A stretch of 64,000 bases of DNA from Adiantum capillus-veneris (taxonomy: Eukaryota; Streptophyta; Polypodiopsida; Polypodiales; Pteridaceae), in assembly GCA_014529385.2 (NCBI GenBank), contig CM043964.1, positions 105,560,587-105,624,586 on the forward strand, read 5' to 3'. Within the stretch, counting starts at the first letter, position 1; each line of letters opens with the position of its first letter. Shown piece by piece: positions 36,409 to 52,343 of the stretch. Both the position numbers and the translations under genes were made by a program. A model generated the notes under the pieces. The model was not told the DNA's origin. It saw only the letters and a program-made list of their open reading frames with translations, and ran no database searches.

Positions 36409-39068
36409 TTATATTTGCCGGCATAAGGGAGCAACATACCAAAAGACAAATTTTGTTCCCAATTATCGACAGGGTGTGGATGTTTTCTCTTGATTCGGGA
36501 CAGGTTTCCATGTTTTGCAAATTATACAGGTGTTATGTTCTCAAACACAAAGCTTAAAGCACATGCATCCAAAAAACATTTGAAGCAAATTCAACATGGT
36601 TGCATGGAATTGGGCCCAAGGTATGATGTAATGTTGTGCAAAGCTTGCAAAATGTGCACACATTATGAATTTTTGCAGTTGCCTATGTGAGAAGAATTTT
36701 ATGTTGCTTTGTTTGGACAATTTATACTTATTCTGTTTGGTCGAGGAGGGAAGTCGCTATGTGCCATGCCAAATGATGTCTAGGGTTTACATTTTCCTTT
36801 ATTCTAGATGGGTATACACTCATGCAACCAAGGTTGGTAGAGTTGTCAAAGCATGCTTATTGTGGAGCACTGATTGGGTGAAGCTATGTCTATGCTTGCT
36901 GTTTTAGATAACTGTTGGCACATGCCGAAGGCTCTTTAAATTTAGAGGGGGTGGATGTTGTGCCACTTTGCATGCATAGTATGAAAGAGGAGGATCTGCA
37001 AGAAATTTTAAATTTTATCGAACTTATCACTAATGCTAGAATCTGATATGATAGCAAAATTGATTGGTATGTATGCTTGTTGTGGGTTTTGGAGCCAAGA
37101 AATGAAGATTGATGCCTACAAGCCAAGCTGTGGCGATGCTATTAACATAAAGTTTTATAGGCCAAAAATTTTGTACTTGGAATGCTCTACAAGCATGTCT
37201 TTACGGCTTGTCGATTGGAGTCCAAATAAAAACTTTATTGGCATATGAGTATTTTCTAGGGTCGACCTTACACGGGAGTTGAGATGTGTGCTTGAGTGAT
37301 CTATTTTAGCTTGACAGGGTTCATGATGATAACATCTAGCACGGGCTAGAGTATGTGTTTTACAATGCTCAAATTGGGCATTCGGTGCTAAAGTTATGGT
37401 CGATTCAGTTTTCTATGTAGTCTCAGACATCTATGGGCAAGGAAGGTAATGCTGAAGCAGTTAAGGTTTTTCTCAACATTGGTTTAGTTGAAATTTGGAT
37501 ACATCAAGATGATCTTCAAATTGTCTTGACTATTAGTATGGTAAATGTGACACATTTGTCGAAGTAGAGACCGTATTTAACGATGCTTTATGTGATATGT
37601 AAGCCGTATGTGATGATTTAATGAGAGCACATTAAGTTCGTGATGGGATACCTCTTACAATGTCGTTATTTGGAATGATGCACTGCTGGAGGATGTGGTC
37701 AGGGAATTGAGAAAAATAATGACATGCTTGCTAGTGCTTTGGTCAGAATTGTATGCCACCTGGGCTATTAGCAAAAAACAATGTGCTTAGATGACGATGC
37801 CAAAGAAACAAAAAGTGTTAAGCAAAGCATGGCGCTCCTATTTGGTCCACATCCACATGGTTTGGAGTTGGGAAAAAATTGGGCTACCACATCATCAAGG
37901 GGGCGCCCATTGGGGAGGGAGCTATATTTGGAAATATGAGTAAGCATGCATGGGGGGAGGGGGGAGTTGGAGGCCATATTCAAAATGGGGGGACTGAAGA
38001 GTTCTCTCTCAGAAGAGGGGCCACCAACCATAGCCAAGACAAAATAGCCCTCAAGCCCTCTTATCCCTAGCTCTCGTTGGCTATAACGGTGAGATCTCTC
38101 TCTCATGTCGGACCTTCCACGTCTCTCCCTTATATGCTCCATCATTTGGAATCTCACTGTCTCACCTCGCCATCCTTAAGATGATTTCATAGCTTTGAGC
38201 TCTCACAACTTTAGCCGATCTTTCTTAACCTTAAGCCCTCTTAACGATAATCGTTAAGTTCAACCTTTCTTACCCTCAAGCTCCCATATATCCGTTCACA
38301 TCCGGCATCAAGGGAGACAAGCGGGGGAAGACGATCCGAAGGAGTTGCTGAAAGAGGAGAGAAGGCAAGATATGAAGGATCTAAGGTGGATTAAAGTTAG
38401 CATTAAAGGGCCATTAATGATCTTAAGGGCATATTAAGGTAAGAAGAAAGGCATAAAAAGGGCTTAACCTCGCTCTTGTTCTCTCTCGGCATTCAAGAGA
38501 GTAGCAAGGGAGGCATGGAGAAGGACCGTATTCAAGGAAATAAGAACAAGATCTTTTAAGACAATAGGTTCATGTACAGGGATGTAAAAGGTTCAAAGAT
38601 GAAGAATAAGAGACAATAAACAAAGGTTGAAATCTACCATTGTTTTCTCGGGATTGGGGCAAGATTTTGACAAAGTGAACAGAGTACTCGACACAGTAAG
38701 GGTTTGGGCGAGCACAAGTACAAACCAGGGAATTCTAAAGCTTGGTACAGGACCAGCATTCGATCATTACGGTTCAGGTGCATGCCACCAACACGGCTTG
38801 AGCATGCGATGGGCAAGAACCAAACTTATAATCGATTGCAGGGCTAGATAGCAGAAATTCAATGTGTATGGGTTCGAGTGCTCGGCATCTATCATTACCT
38901 AGGGTTTTCTATTAGAGTTTCTATGAATATCGAGGGTCGATTTTGAACATACTTTGTACATGAATTGGGAAATTGAATGAAACCAGGGTTGGGTTGAAAC
39001 TGTTTTGCAACTTTCTCTTTGTTTTAGTCTTGTTGTCTCTATCTCTCTCAGCTCGTTCACAACCAACA
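36409..39068 (+). repeat. Long LTR-like block (copy 2)
   Basis: Counterpart of 10098-12757, nearly unchanged; inverted relatives lie at 57210-59180. Confidence 0.45.
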
Positions 39069-40287
39069 GCCTGGTGCTCTCTCGATCGACCCTAGAGAAC
39101 TGCGCACTCCGACAACGTGCATGATCAAGGCTGGTGATCTACCATATTTTTTGCTTACATATTTTTCTACTTGAGAAGGTCTCATGAATTATGGTTCAAT
39201 GACATCTCTTATCATCCCTAGGTTTCTTGCATGTTATGGGGAACCCTAATGAGAGAATTAAAATGAACAAATAACACTAACTCTTTCCTTCAATGCACAT
39301 AATTCTTCACCATTATAGATTTCAAGGAAGAAAAAGAATTCAAGAAAGAAACAAGTTATTGCATTACTATTCAGGTAACATAAATGGAAACTGATTAGTA
39401 ATAATCCAAAAATAGACAATATTGCATAGGTGACCCACTTCTTCTTCTTTATTCATATGTCATACATGCCACAATGTCCAATCAAGGCCCATCTCTCTTC
39501 CAAACAAAGAGGCATGTTCTTTTCATACTGCAGGTACCTTTTTTTGGCCTAAATATTATAATGAGCATTACCTAGAAATTTAAGCTACTATACCTAGGTT
39601 TAACATCTGGCACAAGCTGGTGACAAAAAGTTTTATGATGCAACACCCATTTATCCCTTGTCGTAATCAAAATTTGGTTTAAGATGCTAAGAAATTTATA
39701 GATTGCAATGCCTCAAATTTAATCCAAGGTGCATTCACATCTATCCTTATATCATCAACCCTTTGTAAAAATCTTAGTGTTTAAAAACACATTTCTCAAT
39801 AAATCATATCCATTGCTAGCTTTGGCAACTCCCCTAAGGGATCCTCCAAAGGCTCAAAAACATCAACCATCATCATATTAGATCCCTACATTTTCTTTGA
39901 ATTCAGTTTATGATCCTCTCTTGAAATTTTATCTTGATTCACTTATGGACTCTCTCCCTGAAAGTGTCCAGACTTCTCCTCAAGTATTTCTTGTACCACT
40001 TTGTAGTTGCTTCTATTGCCTCATAATATCCTATATTAATATCTTTAACCACATGCTCAAAGATACCTTTTTCATATCATTGGCCTTCTCATTAAATTTT
40101 TGATTACCTAAGCCACATGATTATCTTATCATCATGCACACACATCATCCCAACTAGCATCGATAAGTAGACATACCCCATCATGCTTTAAATAAACAAC
40201 ATTTGTGAGAATAGATACATATATCCCATCGCACAAAATAGCCTCAAGCAGACATAAATTTAGCACACCATGAATTTGTAAGCTAGG
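39069..40287. other. Stretch without supported genes (copy 2)
   Basis: Counterpart of 12758-13976. Confidence 0.45.
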
Positions 40288-41455
40288 TTGCTTCACCCAC
40301 AACACATTTTGTTGCTTGAAAATTTCAAAATACTTGATGATGTGTTTTACATGAGAGGAAGTGATTTGGTTCTGTGCATGTTGCATAAAATTTTGCAAGC
40401 GGGCTATGTATGGACAAGCATTCAGCGCGATGTTAACCATTGGTGCAATTCATGTTTGCCTTGTCAGAAGATGGGAAAGAGAATTTTGAAGCCCAAATTG
40501 CGAAAGACATTTCTATCTTTTTATGTGTTTGAAAAATGGGGTCTTGATGCTATTGGGACCCTTACCTATGACTAGCAAAAGAAATGATCACATTTTGACA
40601 ACAGTGTATTATTTATCACGATGAACAGAAGACAAGGCTATCAAACAAATTACTACTAAAGAAATGGGGAAGTTTTTTTATGAGCATATATGCTACAAAT
40701 TTGGTGTGTCCCTAGAGCTACTTTCTGGTAGAGGGCCAGGATTTAGAGGAGAGCTGTTTGATTACTTATGTGAGAAGCTTAATATTCACCATAGGTACAT
40801 TTCTCCTTATTATCCACAATGCAATGGTCTCAATGAGAGGTTCAATGAAGAGTTGGTGAAGATCTTAACAAAGATGACCTAGACACATGGGAAGACTTGG
40901 GATTCAGAATTGCCTTGTGCACTATGGGCCTATAAAACTGCTATCAAAACAAGCACAGGGTTTTCTCCTTACCACTTGGTTTATGGCAAAAAACAATTAT
41001 TGCCAATTGAAGTGGAGATTCCTGCACTCAAATTGTTTTCATTGGGAGATGAAGAGCAAAGAGATACTTGGCAGAAAAGATTGTTGGATTTACAATGTTT
41101 GCAATTGGACAGAGTTTTAGCTTTGAGCTACTATGAAGAGGTGACAAAGAAGGCTCAACTAAAGGCTAATGCATGCGTACAGGATAAGGGAATTGAAAAT
41201 GTTGATCTGGTGTTGCAATACAATAGTAAGCTGAACAATACCTTTTCTAAAAAGTTCCAAATCAAGTGGGAAGGTCCTTTTACTGTTGTGAATAAATTTG
41301 AAAATGGCACATATTAGCTGAGAGATTTGAGTGGTGCACAACATAAATATCATGTTAATGGTTATAGATTGAAGAAATATTTGGAATACTTGACAACAAT
41401 TGTGACAAATGAAATGGTATCAATGAAGGAAGTGTGGAAACATCTGAGAATGTAA
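40288..41455 (+). pseudogene. Ty3/gypsy integrase remnant (copy 2), second catalytic Asp lost
   Basis: Same domain order as the copy 1 remnant. Differences: the second catalytic Asp is Gly (LLSGRGPGF), the conserved Gly before the catalytic Glu is kept (CNGLNERF, where copy 1 has CNALNERF), the 2-nt insertion of copy 1 is absent so 40910-41317 is one frame, and a private TAG at 41315-41317 follows FENGTY. Stops at 40573-40575 and 40880-40882 and the truncated zinc finger are shared with copy 1. Confidence 0.85.
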
Positions 41456-41540
41456 ATGAGGTTTCTATATAGGAATGAGCTACAGTAGTTGTTTACCTAA
41501 AAACCTCTGCTTGTCATGAATGATCAAGCAGGCTAGGGGG

Positions 41541-45029
<3,489 letters not shown>

Positions 45030-45059
45030 GGGGGGGGGGGGGGGGGGGGGGGAGGGGGG
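45030..45059 (+). repeat. Interrupted G run (copy 2)
   Basis: 23 G, one A, 6 G; copy 1 has 27 G with no interruption. Confidence 0.9.
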
Positions 45060-45189
45060 AGACACTCTGTGAATCACGATCCTCAGGAGACCCCAGAGGT
45101 GGCAATTGCCTTGAAGTTTTTGAGAGAGATAGGACCAACCTCCTCTTGGCTGTAGCAGGGGACCCCAATCTAGAACCACCTAGAATCCC

Positions 45190-45438
45190 CAAGACATGGT
45201 TTTTAATAAATTTTTTAGTTGTGCTTTATAGCTCATGAATCGGACTTGTACATCATGAGTTATGAGCATCCGAAGTGGGCGGTCCCAACTTAGAAAGTGA
45301 ATGCAGGTGCATGCGACAAAGGAAACTGGGCCAACTTGATGATTGGAAATGGAAATGTTGAAATTTAAGATTTCTAGAAGTAGCCAAGATGACGGGCTCC
45401 AAGCCATGTGTTACGGTGTGTCATTTGGTGACCGGAGC
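45190..45438 (+). repeat. Older LTR-family segment interrupted by the copia element (copy 2)
   Basis: Counterpart of 18866-19114. Its last five bases, GGAGC (45434-45438), are repeated at 50616-50620 after the copia element, where the older family continues. Confidence 0.7.
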
Positions 45439-45665
45439 TGTTGGAATTAGGGTTGCAAAGAAGCACACACAGCTTGGAGAAGACGAAGGAAGCTCAAGGC
45501 ACACAATACAGAGTGTGTTACTTAGTGTGCAATGGAAAGATAGATAGCCCTAGAGTGATGGGCGTATATACAATGCACGGGGGAAAAAACCTCATAAAGA
45601 GGGAAAAAATGCCCCGACGGTCCTAGTGTGTTCACACACATCACTACCACATGTATATGGTAACA
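45439..45665 (-). repeat. Copia 3' LTR (copy 2)
   Basis: 227 bp. Identical to the copy 1 3' LTR and different from the 5' LTR at 7 sites. Confidence 0.97.
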
Positions 45666-45677
45666 AATCCCCCCTGG
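45666..45677 (-). other. Copia polypurine tract
   Basis: On the minus strand it reads AGGGGGGATT directly before the 3' LTR (TGTTACC). It primes plus-strand DNA synthesis. Copy 2 has 6 G, copy 1 has 7. Confidence 0.85.
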
Positions 45678-45740
45678 AGTGATGCGGTGAACGAGAGCTG
45701 GCACATGAGTAAAGGGAAGTGCCATGCCCTGAGGACACGA

Positions 45741-47582
45741 TCAGTCCACAAAAGGGAGTAAGCCCAAAGCTTTGCGGAAAGCTTCAAGCTTCTCACGAGA
45801 CAATGCCTTTGTGAAAAGATCTGCAAGTTTGTCCTGTGTTGTCACATAAGCCAAGCTAATCTCTCCTGCTGAGAGCCTCTCCCTGACATAGTGGTAATGC
45901 ACCTCAATGTGCTTTGTGAGAGCATAAAAAACTGGGTTCCTCGCAACTGCCAATGCGCTCTGACTGTCAGTGTAGATAGTGTTGGCAGTGTCCTGTCCAA
46001 CACCCAAATTAGCCATAAGGCGTCTGAGCCATACACACTCAACCGTAGCTGTGAAGACTGCCCTGTACTTAGCCTCACAACTCGAAGTGGCCACAATAGG
46101 TTGCTTCTTGCTCAACCATGATATACATGAACTTCCAAGCATGAAACAAAAACCTGATGTGGACACTCGCATGTCAAAACAACCAGCCCAATCTGAGTCC
46201 GAAAAGGCATGTAAGTCTGGCGGCAATGATCCCCCCTTGGGATAAAACAAGCCAAGATGTAAAGTGCCACTAAGGTAGCAGAAAATCCTCTTGAATGCCT
46301 GCCAATGCTTAGACCCTGGGCTATGCATAAATCTGCTGACCTGTGAGACTGCAAACTGAATATCTGGCCTCGTGTTGCATACATAAATGAGGCAGCCAAC
46401 AGCAGTTTGGTAAAGAGTGACATCAGCAAGATCGCCAGCATCATGTAGACTCAACTTCAAACCTGTTTCCATGGGAGTGGCAATAGGTTTGCAATCCTCA
46501 AGTCCAAACTTACATAGCAATGTCTCTATGTAACTTTTCTGACACAAGGCAATACCACCATCACACTGCTTAAACTGTATACCCAAGTAATGATGCAACA
46601 GCCCCAAATCTTTCATCTTGAAAGTAGCATTCAAATCAGCCTTGAATTCAGCAATATGTCTCTCATTTGGTCCAGTGATCAGCAAATCATCAACATAAAG
46701 CACCACGATGAGAAATACATCACCCTCACGCTTTACATACAATGTGCTTTCTGTTGGACTGTTACGAAAGCCTTGTTTGACCAAATGAGTGTCAGCTTTC
46801 TCATACCAAGCACGAGGAGATTGCTTCAACCCATACAAAGCCTTGTTACATTTGCACACTTTGTCCTCTTGTCCTTTTATGACAAAACCGCGAGGCTGCG
46901 TTACATAAACTTCTTCAAATATGTCACCATTCAAGAAAGCAGTAACAATGTCTGATTGATGTACATCCCAACCAAAATGAGCTGCCAATGCATGTAGAAA
47001 ACGCACAGTAGTCATACAACAAGTGGGAGCAAAAGTTTCTTCATAATCTATGCCTTTTTGCTGTGCATAACCCTTTGCAACAAGTCGAGCCTTATGGCGA
47101 TCAATCTCACCATCCGGCTTGCGTTTCAACTTGTAAACCCACTTCGTACCAATGGCCTTTTTGCCAGGAGGCAAATCACATAAAGTCCACATGTCATTCT
47201 CTATAAGTGCATCATATTCTGATTGCATGGCAGCCATCCAATTTTTTGAATTTTGTGCTTCATCAAAAGTCAGAGGCTCCTCAACATCATGTAAGCTAGA
47301 CACAGCCAAAGCATAACAATCTGATGCATAAGATGCATGGCGAGAGCCTGAACGAGTACGACTAGACAAAGGTGCATCCAATTTACTGTCACGCAAAGTG
47401 TGCACCAGCCATTTTGGCATACCTCTAGCCTGCTCATTTTCAGCCCTTTCCTCATCAAGTACATCATGTACATCTGCATCAGTAATAGGCTGATCTAAAA
47501 CATTTTCAGAAACCCCCATAGGCTGTACATTTGCCTCATTGGAACTTACATTCGTATTTCCACCACTGAAAAGAGGCAACAA
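45741..47582 (-). pseudogene. pol: Copia pol, reverse transcriptase and RNase H part (copy 2)
   Basis: The 613-codon frame holds the reverse transcriptase (TKWVYKLKRK near residue 146, SDIVTAFLNG near 210, YVDDL at 296-300) and RNase H (SDSDWAG near 461, SSCEAKY near 500, YTDSQSA near 537). Copy 1 has SSCEAEY, so copy 2 carries Glu-to-Lys in this conserved box. The frame is joined in phase to the integrase part but separated by TAG at 47598-47600, where copy 1 has CAA. The first ATG here is only the next Met after that stop. Confidence 0.93.
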
Positions 47583-47597
47583 AGTGTCATAAATGTC

Positions 47598-49436
47598 CTA
47601 GGAGCTTACATTTCTGTCTCTAGTACATGATAGCAAGGGCTGAACAGAATCTTCCACAAACACTACATCCCAAGAAACCAGAATACGTTTTGTGTGTGGA
47701 TGACACAACCTGTAAACTTTGCTTTCAGCACTATAACCAACAAAAATACATTTGACAGCCTTATCATCCAATTTTTTGCGCTGCACTTGTGGCACCAAAG
47801 CATATGCCAAACAGCCAAAAACACGCATGTGCTCAATAGAAGGCTTTCTATCAGGGCACTCTTCATATGGAATAATAGATTGCAAAGCTTTCGTAGGACA
47901 CCTGTTAAGTACATAAGTGGCACACATGATGGCCTCAAGCCAAAAAGAATGCGGTAAAGCTTGACTTTTGACCATACATCGTGCCATTTCCATCAGTGAC
48001 CTGTTTTTCCTCTCAGCAACACCATTTTGCTGAGGCGTACAAGGCACTGTACATTGGTGTTTTATCCCACGACTAGCCAGAAATGCATTAAATTCATGAG
48101 ACACATACTCCCCCCCTCGATCGGAACGGAGGGTGCCCATAATACATTTCGAGAGATTTTCAGCCATAGCCAGAAATTGTTTGAAGCACATAAAAACTTC
48201 GGACTTTGCTTTAAGCGGAAATACCCATGCATGCCTGGAGTAATCATCAACGAAAGTCACGAAGTATAGGTAATTTCCCAAGGACGGAGTTTGCATGGGC
48301 CCACAAACATCACTATGCACAAGCTGCAACCTGCTTGTGGCCCGAACTGAACCATCCTTTGGAAACTTAGAACGCTGCATCTTACCCAAAATACAGCCTT
48401 CACAAACATGTTTGACAGGTGCTTCAAGAGGTGGCAAAGAAGCAACCATGTCAGATTTCTGCAAACGTAGCAAACTTGCAAAATTCAGATGACCAAAACG
48501 TGCATGCCAAAGTTTTGCATCTGAAATAGCCCTTGAATCTGCAACAGCATTTGCAAAATTTTGTCCACACTTGTCATACAAAGTGAGCTTATACAGCCCA
48601 CGGCACAAAAGCCTAGATGCAACAAATTCATCACCAAAAATGAGATCATGAACTGTACATCTGTCATCCACAAATTTGACTACAAGTCCAAGTCTAGCAA
48701 GTGCGGATACAGACAAGAGATTCTTCTTGATCCGAGGTACATAAAGTGCATCAACAAGTGTGAAATAACTGCCATTAGCAGCAGTAAGCACAATCTTTCC
48801 AACTCCCTGAACTGGATACGAGGCGTTGTTGGCACAAGTGACAGAATTTCCATGAGGGACAGACTCAAGAGAGGTAAACAATTCACGATGTGAGGTAATG
48901 TGCTTTGTAGCACCACTGTCGAAATACCACACATGTGAATCTGCAGCAATTGACAAGCATGCATCATGGACAACAGGATTGTAAGTGCACTCTGCGCTAA
49001 AAGCCCATTCTGCATCAACATCAGCAACACAGTCTCCTTTCACAGAAGACTCAACAATGGCTGCATTTGTAGTGGAACCAGCATTTGCAGTGGAACCACC
49101 CTCTTTCTTCTTAGCCTCTTTGGCCTTCAACTTAGGACACGACTTGATCAAGTGATCATTGGCTTTACAATAATGGCAACGCATCTTCTTTTTGCCCTTA
49201 TCACCAGAATTGCCAGATGAAGTACTGCTAGCAGAAGCATTAGGAACATATTTTTTGCCACTCGCAGCAGAACCATAAGAAGTGGCTGCATTGCTGTTAC
49301 CACCCTTTCTTTGAGAAGCAATAAAAGCCTGTTCAATTGCACGCTGTCTAGTCCTGTTTTTTCTGGACAGTGACTCTTGCAACAGCAATGTGCATAATGC
49401 ATCAAACTTGACAACTTTTGGATTTCCTTGGGTCAT
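47598..49436 (-). pseudogene. pol: Copia pol, zinc knuckle, protease and integrase part (copy 2)
   Basis: The 612-codon frame has a CCHC knuckle at residues 87-100 (C-x2-C-x4-H-x4-C), protease DSG at 173-175, HHCC at H311, H316, C345 and C348, and the integrase triad D376, D439, E475 with 35 residues between the last two. It ends at TAG 47598-47600 in the linker before the reverse transcriptase. The domains look intact. Protease matures the polyprotein and integrase inserts the DNA copy in the nucleus. Confidence 0.94.
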
Positions 49437-50026
49437 CAGTCTCCAAGTACTGGCAAAGTCTGGTAGGAATTTGGTAAGGCATCAAGAACAGTCTGCACAA
49501 GGAAACTGTCTGAAATGACTTCACCTGCAGAAATAAGCTGCTCATTGATATCCTTGACACTAGCAAGGAAAGTGTCCATATCATCTTCCTCATGCATAAT
49601 CTTCGACTCCAGCTCTTTACGCAGCAAAGCAATTTTAGCCTCATTGCGGCTTGCATAAAGACCTGCTAGAATATCCCAAGCCTGTTTTGCAGATTTTGCT
49701 GAACGGATGTGAGGAACAATGGTGCGCTTCACAGACAATGCAATCAATGCATGAACCTGTGCATCCTTAACATCCCAACAAGCTTGTTCTGCCGTAGGCA
49801 AAACAACTTTAACAGCTGCAATCGTTGCAGCAAGACCTGCAACATCCTCAACATCGCCTACATCCTTAGAACCAGGACGTACATCAATGCCCTGCACAAT
49901 GTTCCAGACACCCTTTGACACAAGAACATGTTGCATCATATAAGCCCACATAGGGTAGTTGTCCCCATCCAACCTGTCCTCAACAACAAACATCTTGAAC
50001 ACATCTGTGTTGTTGTTGTCAGCCAT
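49436..50026 (-). pseudogene. gag: Copia gag (copy 2), ends at a frameshift
   Basis: The start at 50024-50026 (MADNNNTDVFKMF) is preferred; an upstream in-frame ATG at 50086 would add 20 residues. The product resembles copia-type Gag (UBN2-like), with LDGDNYPMWAYMM near the N terminus, KSAKQAWDILAGLY, and VLDALPNSYQT near the end. Gag forms the particle and packages RNA. After QT the frame ends in LPVLGD and TGA. The family-typical continuation (ASTWRLMTQG) is found one base out of frame, in the pol frame. The stop and pol ATG overlap as TGATG at 49434-49438. Confidence 0.9.
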
Positions 50027-50374
50027 GGTAAATGCTGCACCTGATGTGAAAGCTGCCCGAAAATAGGAGAAACGGAGTGGGAACAAACTGTGCTATATAG
50101 CACAAACCGTAGAAGACTGTAAGGCGCTTGTTATGCAGAAAACGGCATTGACAGAAATTCTGCACAAAAGGACGAAATAGCCTGTGCAGGAATGCCTGTA
50201 GTGGAAACGGAGGCCGAAATGAGCCCAAATCAAAATTCTGAGCAGACCAAGCTCTTCGAGCTTACCCAAAATATTTGTCGACCTGCGAATGCTCGTCAAA
50301 GCTCACTGAAATCGGAGAAAGTGAGCAGGCGTATGCTGGAGCAGCTGGCGACTAAGCCCGGGAGGAAGTGACCT

Positions 50375-50386
50375 GCTCTGATACCA
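50375..50386 (-). other. Primer-binding site, initiator tRNA-Met type
   Basis: TGGTATCAGAGC on the minus strand, two bases after the 5' LTR end. It is complementary to the 3' end of plant initiator tRNA-Met, the usual primer of copia elements. Confidence 0.92.
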
Positions 50387-50388
50387 AT

Positions 50389-50615
50389 TGTTGGAATTAG
50401 GGTTGCAGAGAAGCACACATAGCTTGGAGAAGACAAAGGAAGCTCAAGGCACACAATAGAGAGTGTGTTACTTAGTGTGCAATGGAAAGATAGATAGCCC
50501 TAGAGTGATGGGCGTATATACAATGCACGGGGGAAAAAATCTCTTAAAGAGGGAAAAAATGCCCCGGCGGTCCTAGTGTGTTCACACACATCACTACCAC
50601 ATGTATATGGTAACA
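50389..50615 (-). repeat. Copia 5' LTR (copy 2)
   Basis: 227 bp. It lies outside the duplicated block and has no counterpart in copy 1. Confidence 0.97.
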
Positions 50616-50777
50616 GGAGCAGCAAGTTATGCTTTGGGGAGGTTTGTCTGAGAAGTTCTCCTGCTTGGGGGAGAAACTAAAAATTAATTAGGCATGAAGG
50701 AGTTGGGAGGATTGGGGAGAAAGTTACCATATGGCATGGTAATTATCCCACATGAGAAGGAAAAATGGGAGAATGGG
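50616..50777 (+). repeat. Older LTR family resuming after the copia insertion
   Basis: GGAGCAGCAAGTTATGC and the following GGGAGGA...TATCCCACATG match the region 15652-15790, which places this as the continuation of 45190-45438. Confidence 0.65.
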
Positions 50778-51418
50778 GGATATATACTAAAGGGGGAACC
50801 CCCATTAGGTGTATCACCTTGTGGAGAGCTTGGCTTGATGGGCTTGTGGGCTCTTAGGGAGAGATGACGCCTTTTCTAGCTTTCTACACTGCCTGGCCAC
50901 GCAGCTTGTCCCATTTTGGTCCAAAAGACACTTGCCCCCACCCCATTCCCTTGGTTAAAGGGTCACCAACACCTCATTTTCCAAAGGCAAAAAATGAACC
51001 AATTAAAAGATGCCTACAAAGAAAGCCTTGTCGGCTGAGAAGAGAGAGAATTTTTTTGGAATAAAATACAAGAAATCCCCCCATTTTAATAGTTACATCA
51101 CCAGCACAACATCCAGAGAGCTCATTTTTTAGCAAGAAAAAGTACATCCCCGGTTTGGAGTGGCCATAGGTCTTTCATCTTTCAGCTGTTTTTTGCCTAT
51201 GGATACACTATGGACATATCCACAAGACGAGCTTTGTCATGATGTCCTTGGTTTCTCCTAATTTTGAGTGTGTTTTGTGCTTGAAGGGTTTTTCATAAAT
51301 CTCGATAGGTGTTTATCACAGGTGTTTTTGGTAGTGTAATAGTTCTTCCTTCCGACGGTGTGATTCGTGCAAGGCTATAGAGGCACTCATTTTCCTTGTT
51401 GTTTGCACACTAACATCG
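50778..51418 (+). repeat. Left arm of a head-to-head LTR pair
   Basis: It is inverted relative to 51695-52343. Shared blocks include ACTTGCCCCCACCCC, CCTTGTCGGCT, GGCTATAGAGGCACTCATTT and CTAACATC at the inner end. The arms are diverged, with several indels. The inner end CTAACATC resembles an LTR terminus. Confidence 0.8.
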
Positions 51419-51694
51419 TCAAAAGTTCAAGGCATGTCGATGGATTACTCCAGTACTTAATCTACCTCACACTGGGTAACCCGGCCCCCAGTGCTTGGCT
51501 TGACAAAACCTCACGACCCTCCAAAGGCTGCAATCCAATTACATGACCGCCTCAAGTGTTTTCCACAATTTGCACATACGAAAGCGGTTGTCCATAAGGA
51601 CCCACATCCCCTTTACATTCTCTACCTACAGAATAGACATATTTCAAAAGAATTGGAGCACATGAGCACTTGCTTCTTTGTGGGGGCACCAAAA
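51419..51694. other. Spacer between inverted arms
   Basis: 276 bp. On the minus strand TTTTGGTGCCCCC (51682-51694) follows the right arm directly, where a primer-binding site would sit; I cannot assign a tRNA with confidence. The short frame at 51491-51697 ends inside the arm and is not called. Confidence 0.4.
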
Positions 51695-52343
51695 TGATGT
51701 TAGCGTGAAAATAACAAGGAAAATGAGTGCCTCTATAGCCTTGCACGATTCACACCATCGCAAGGAAGAACTATTTCACTGTCAAAACCACCTGTGATAA
51801 GCACCTATAAAAATTTATGAAGAACCCTTCTAGCATGAATCACACTTGGAATTAGGAGAAACCAATGACATGATGACGTAGCTCATCTTGAGTAGATGTT
51901 AGTAGAGTATCCATAGACTAGAAACATATAAAAGATGAGAGAGTTATGACCATTTGAAGTTGGGGGTGTACTCTCTCTTGCTCAAAAATGAGCTCTCTCG
52001 AAAGTTTGTAGGTGTTGCTGCTATAAAATGGGGCCTCTTTTGATCTTTTATTCCAAGATATTTCTTTTGTCTCCTTAGCCGACAAGGTTCTCTTGCAAGG
52101 CTCCATTTAATTGGTCCTTTTTTGGGCCCAATTTGGGTATGAAATGGGCAACCGATGACTTTTTGGCCAAGGGAAGGGGTGGGGGCAAGTGTCCAAGGGA
52201 CCAAAATGTGGATCCAAGTGCCTGGACAGCCAATGTGAAGCCAAAAATGTGTCCCCTTCTCCCCCAAGAGTCCACGAGCCCCCATAGCCAATCTCCTCTC
52301 AAGTGATACACCCATAATGGGCTCCCAACTTGGCCTATATACC
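51695..52343 (-). repeat. Right arm of a head-to-head LTR pair
   Basis: Reverse-complement relative of 50778-51418. It is probably an LTR in minus orientation, with the first bases of its leader at 51682-51694. Confidence 0.8.

Larger units (their letters stand above)
45439..50615 (-). mobile_element. Complete Ty1/copia LTR retrotransposon (copy 2), 5177 bp
   Basis: The minus-strand element has LTRs of 227 bp at both ends (5' LTR 50389-50615, 3' LTR 45439-45665), each TG to CA, flanked by the direct repeat GGAGC (45434-45438 and 50616-50620). A PBS follows the 5' LTR and a polypurine tract precedes the 3' LTR. Gag and pol lie between in copia order (protease, integrase, reverse transcriptase, RNase H). 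The LTRs differ at 7 of 227 positions. Coding is broken by a gag-pol frameshift shared with copy 1 and a private TAG in pol, so it is structurally complete but not autonomous as read. Confidence 0.97.
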
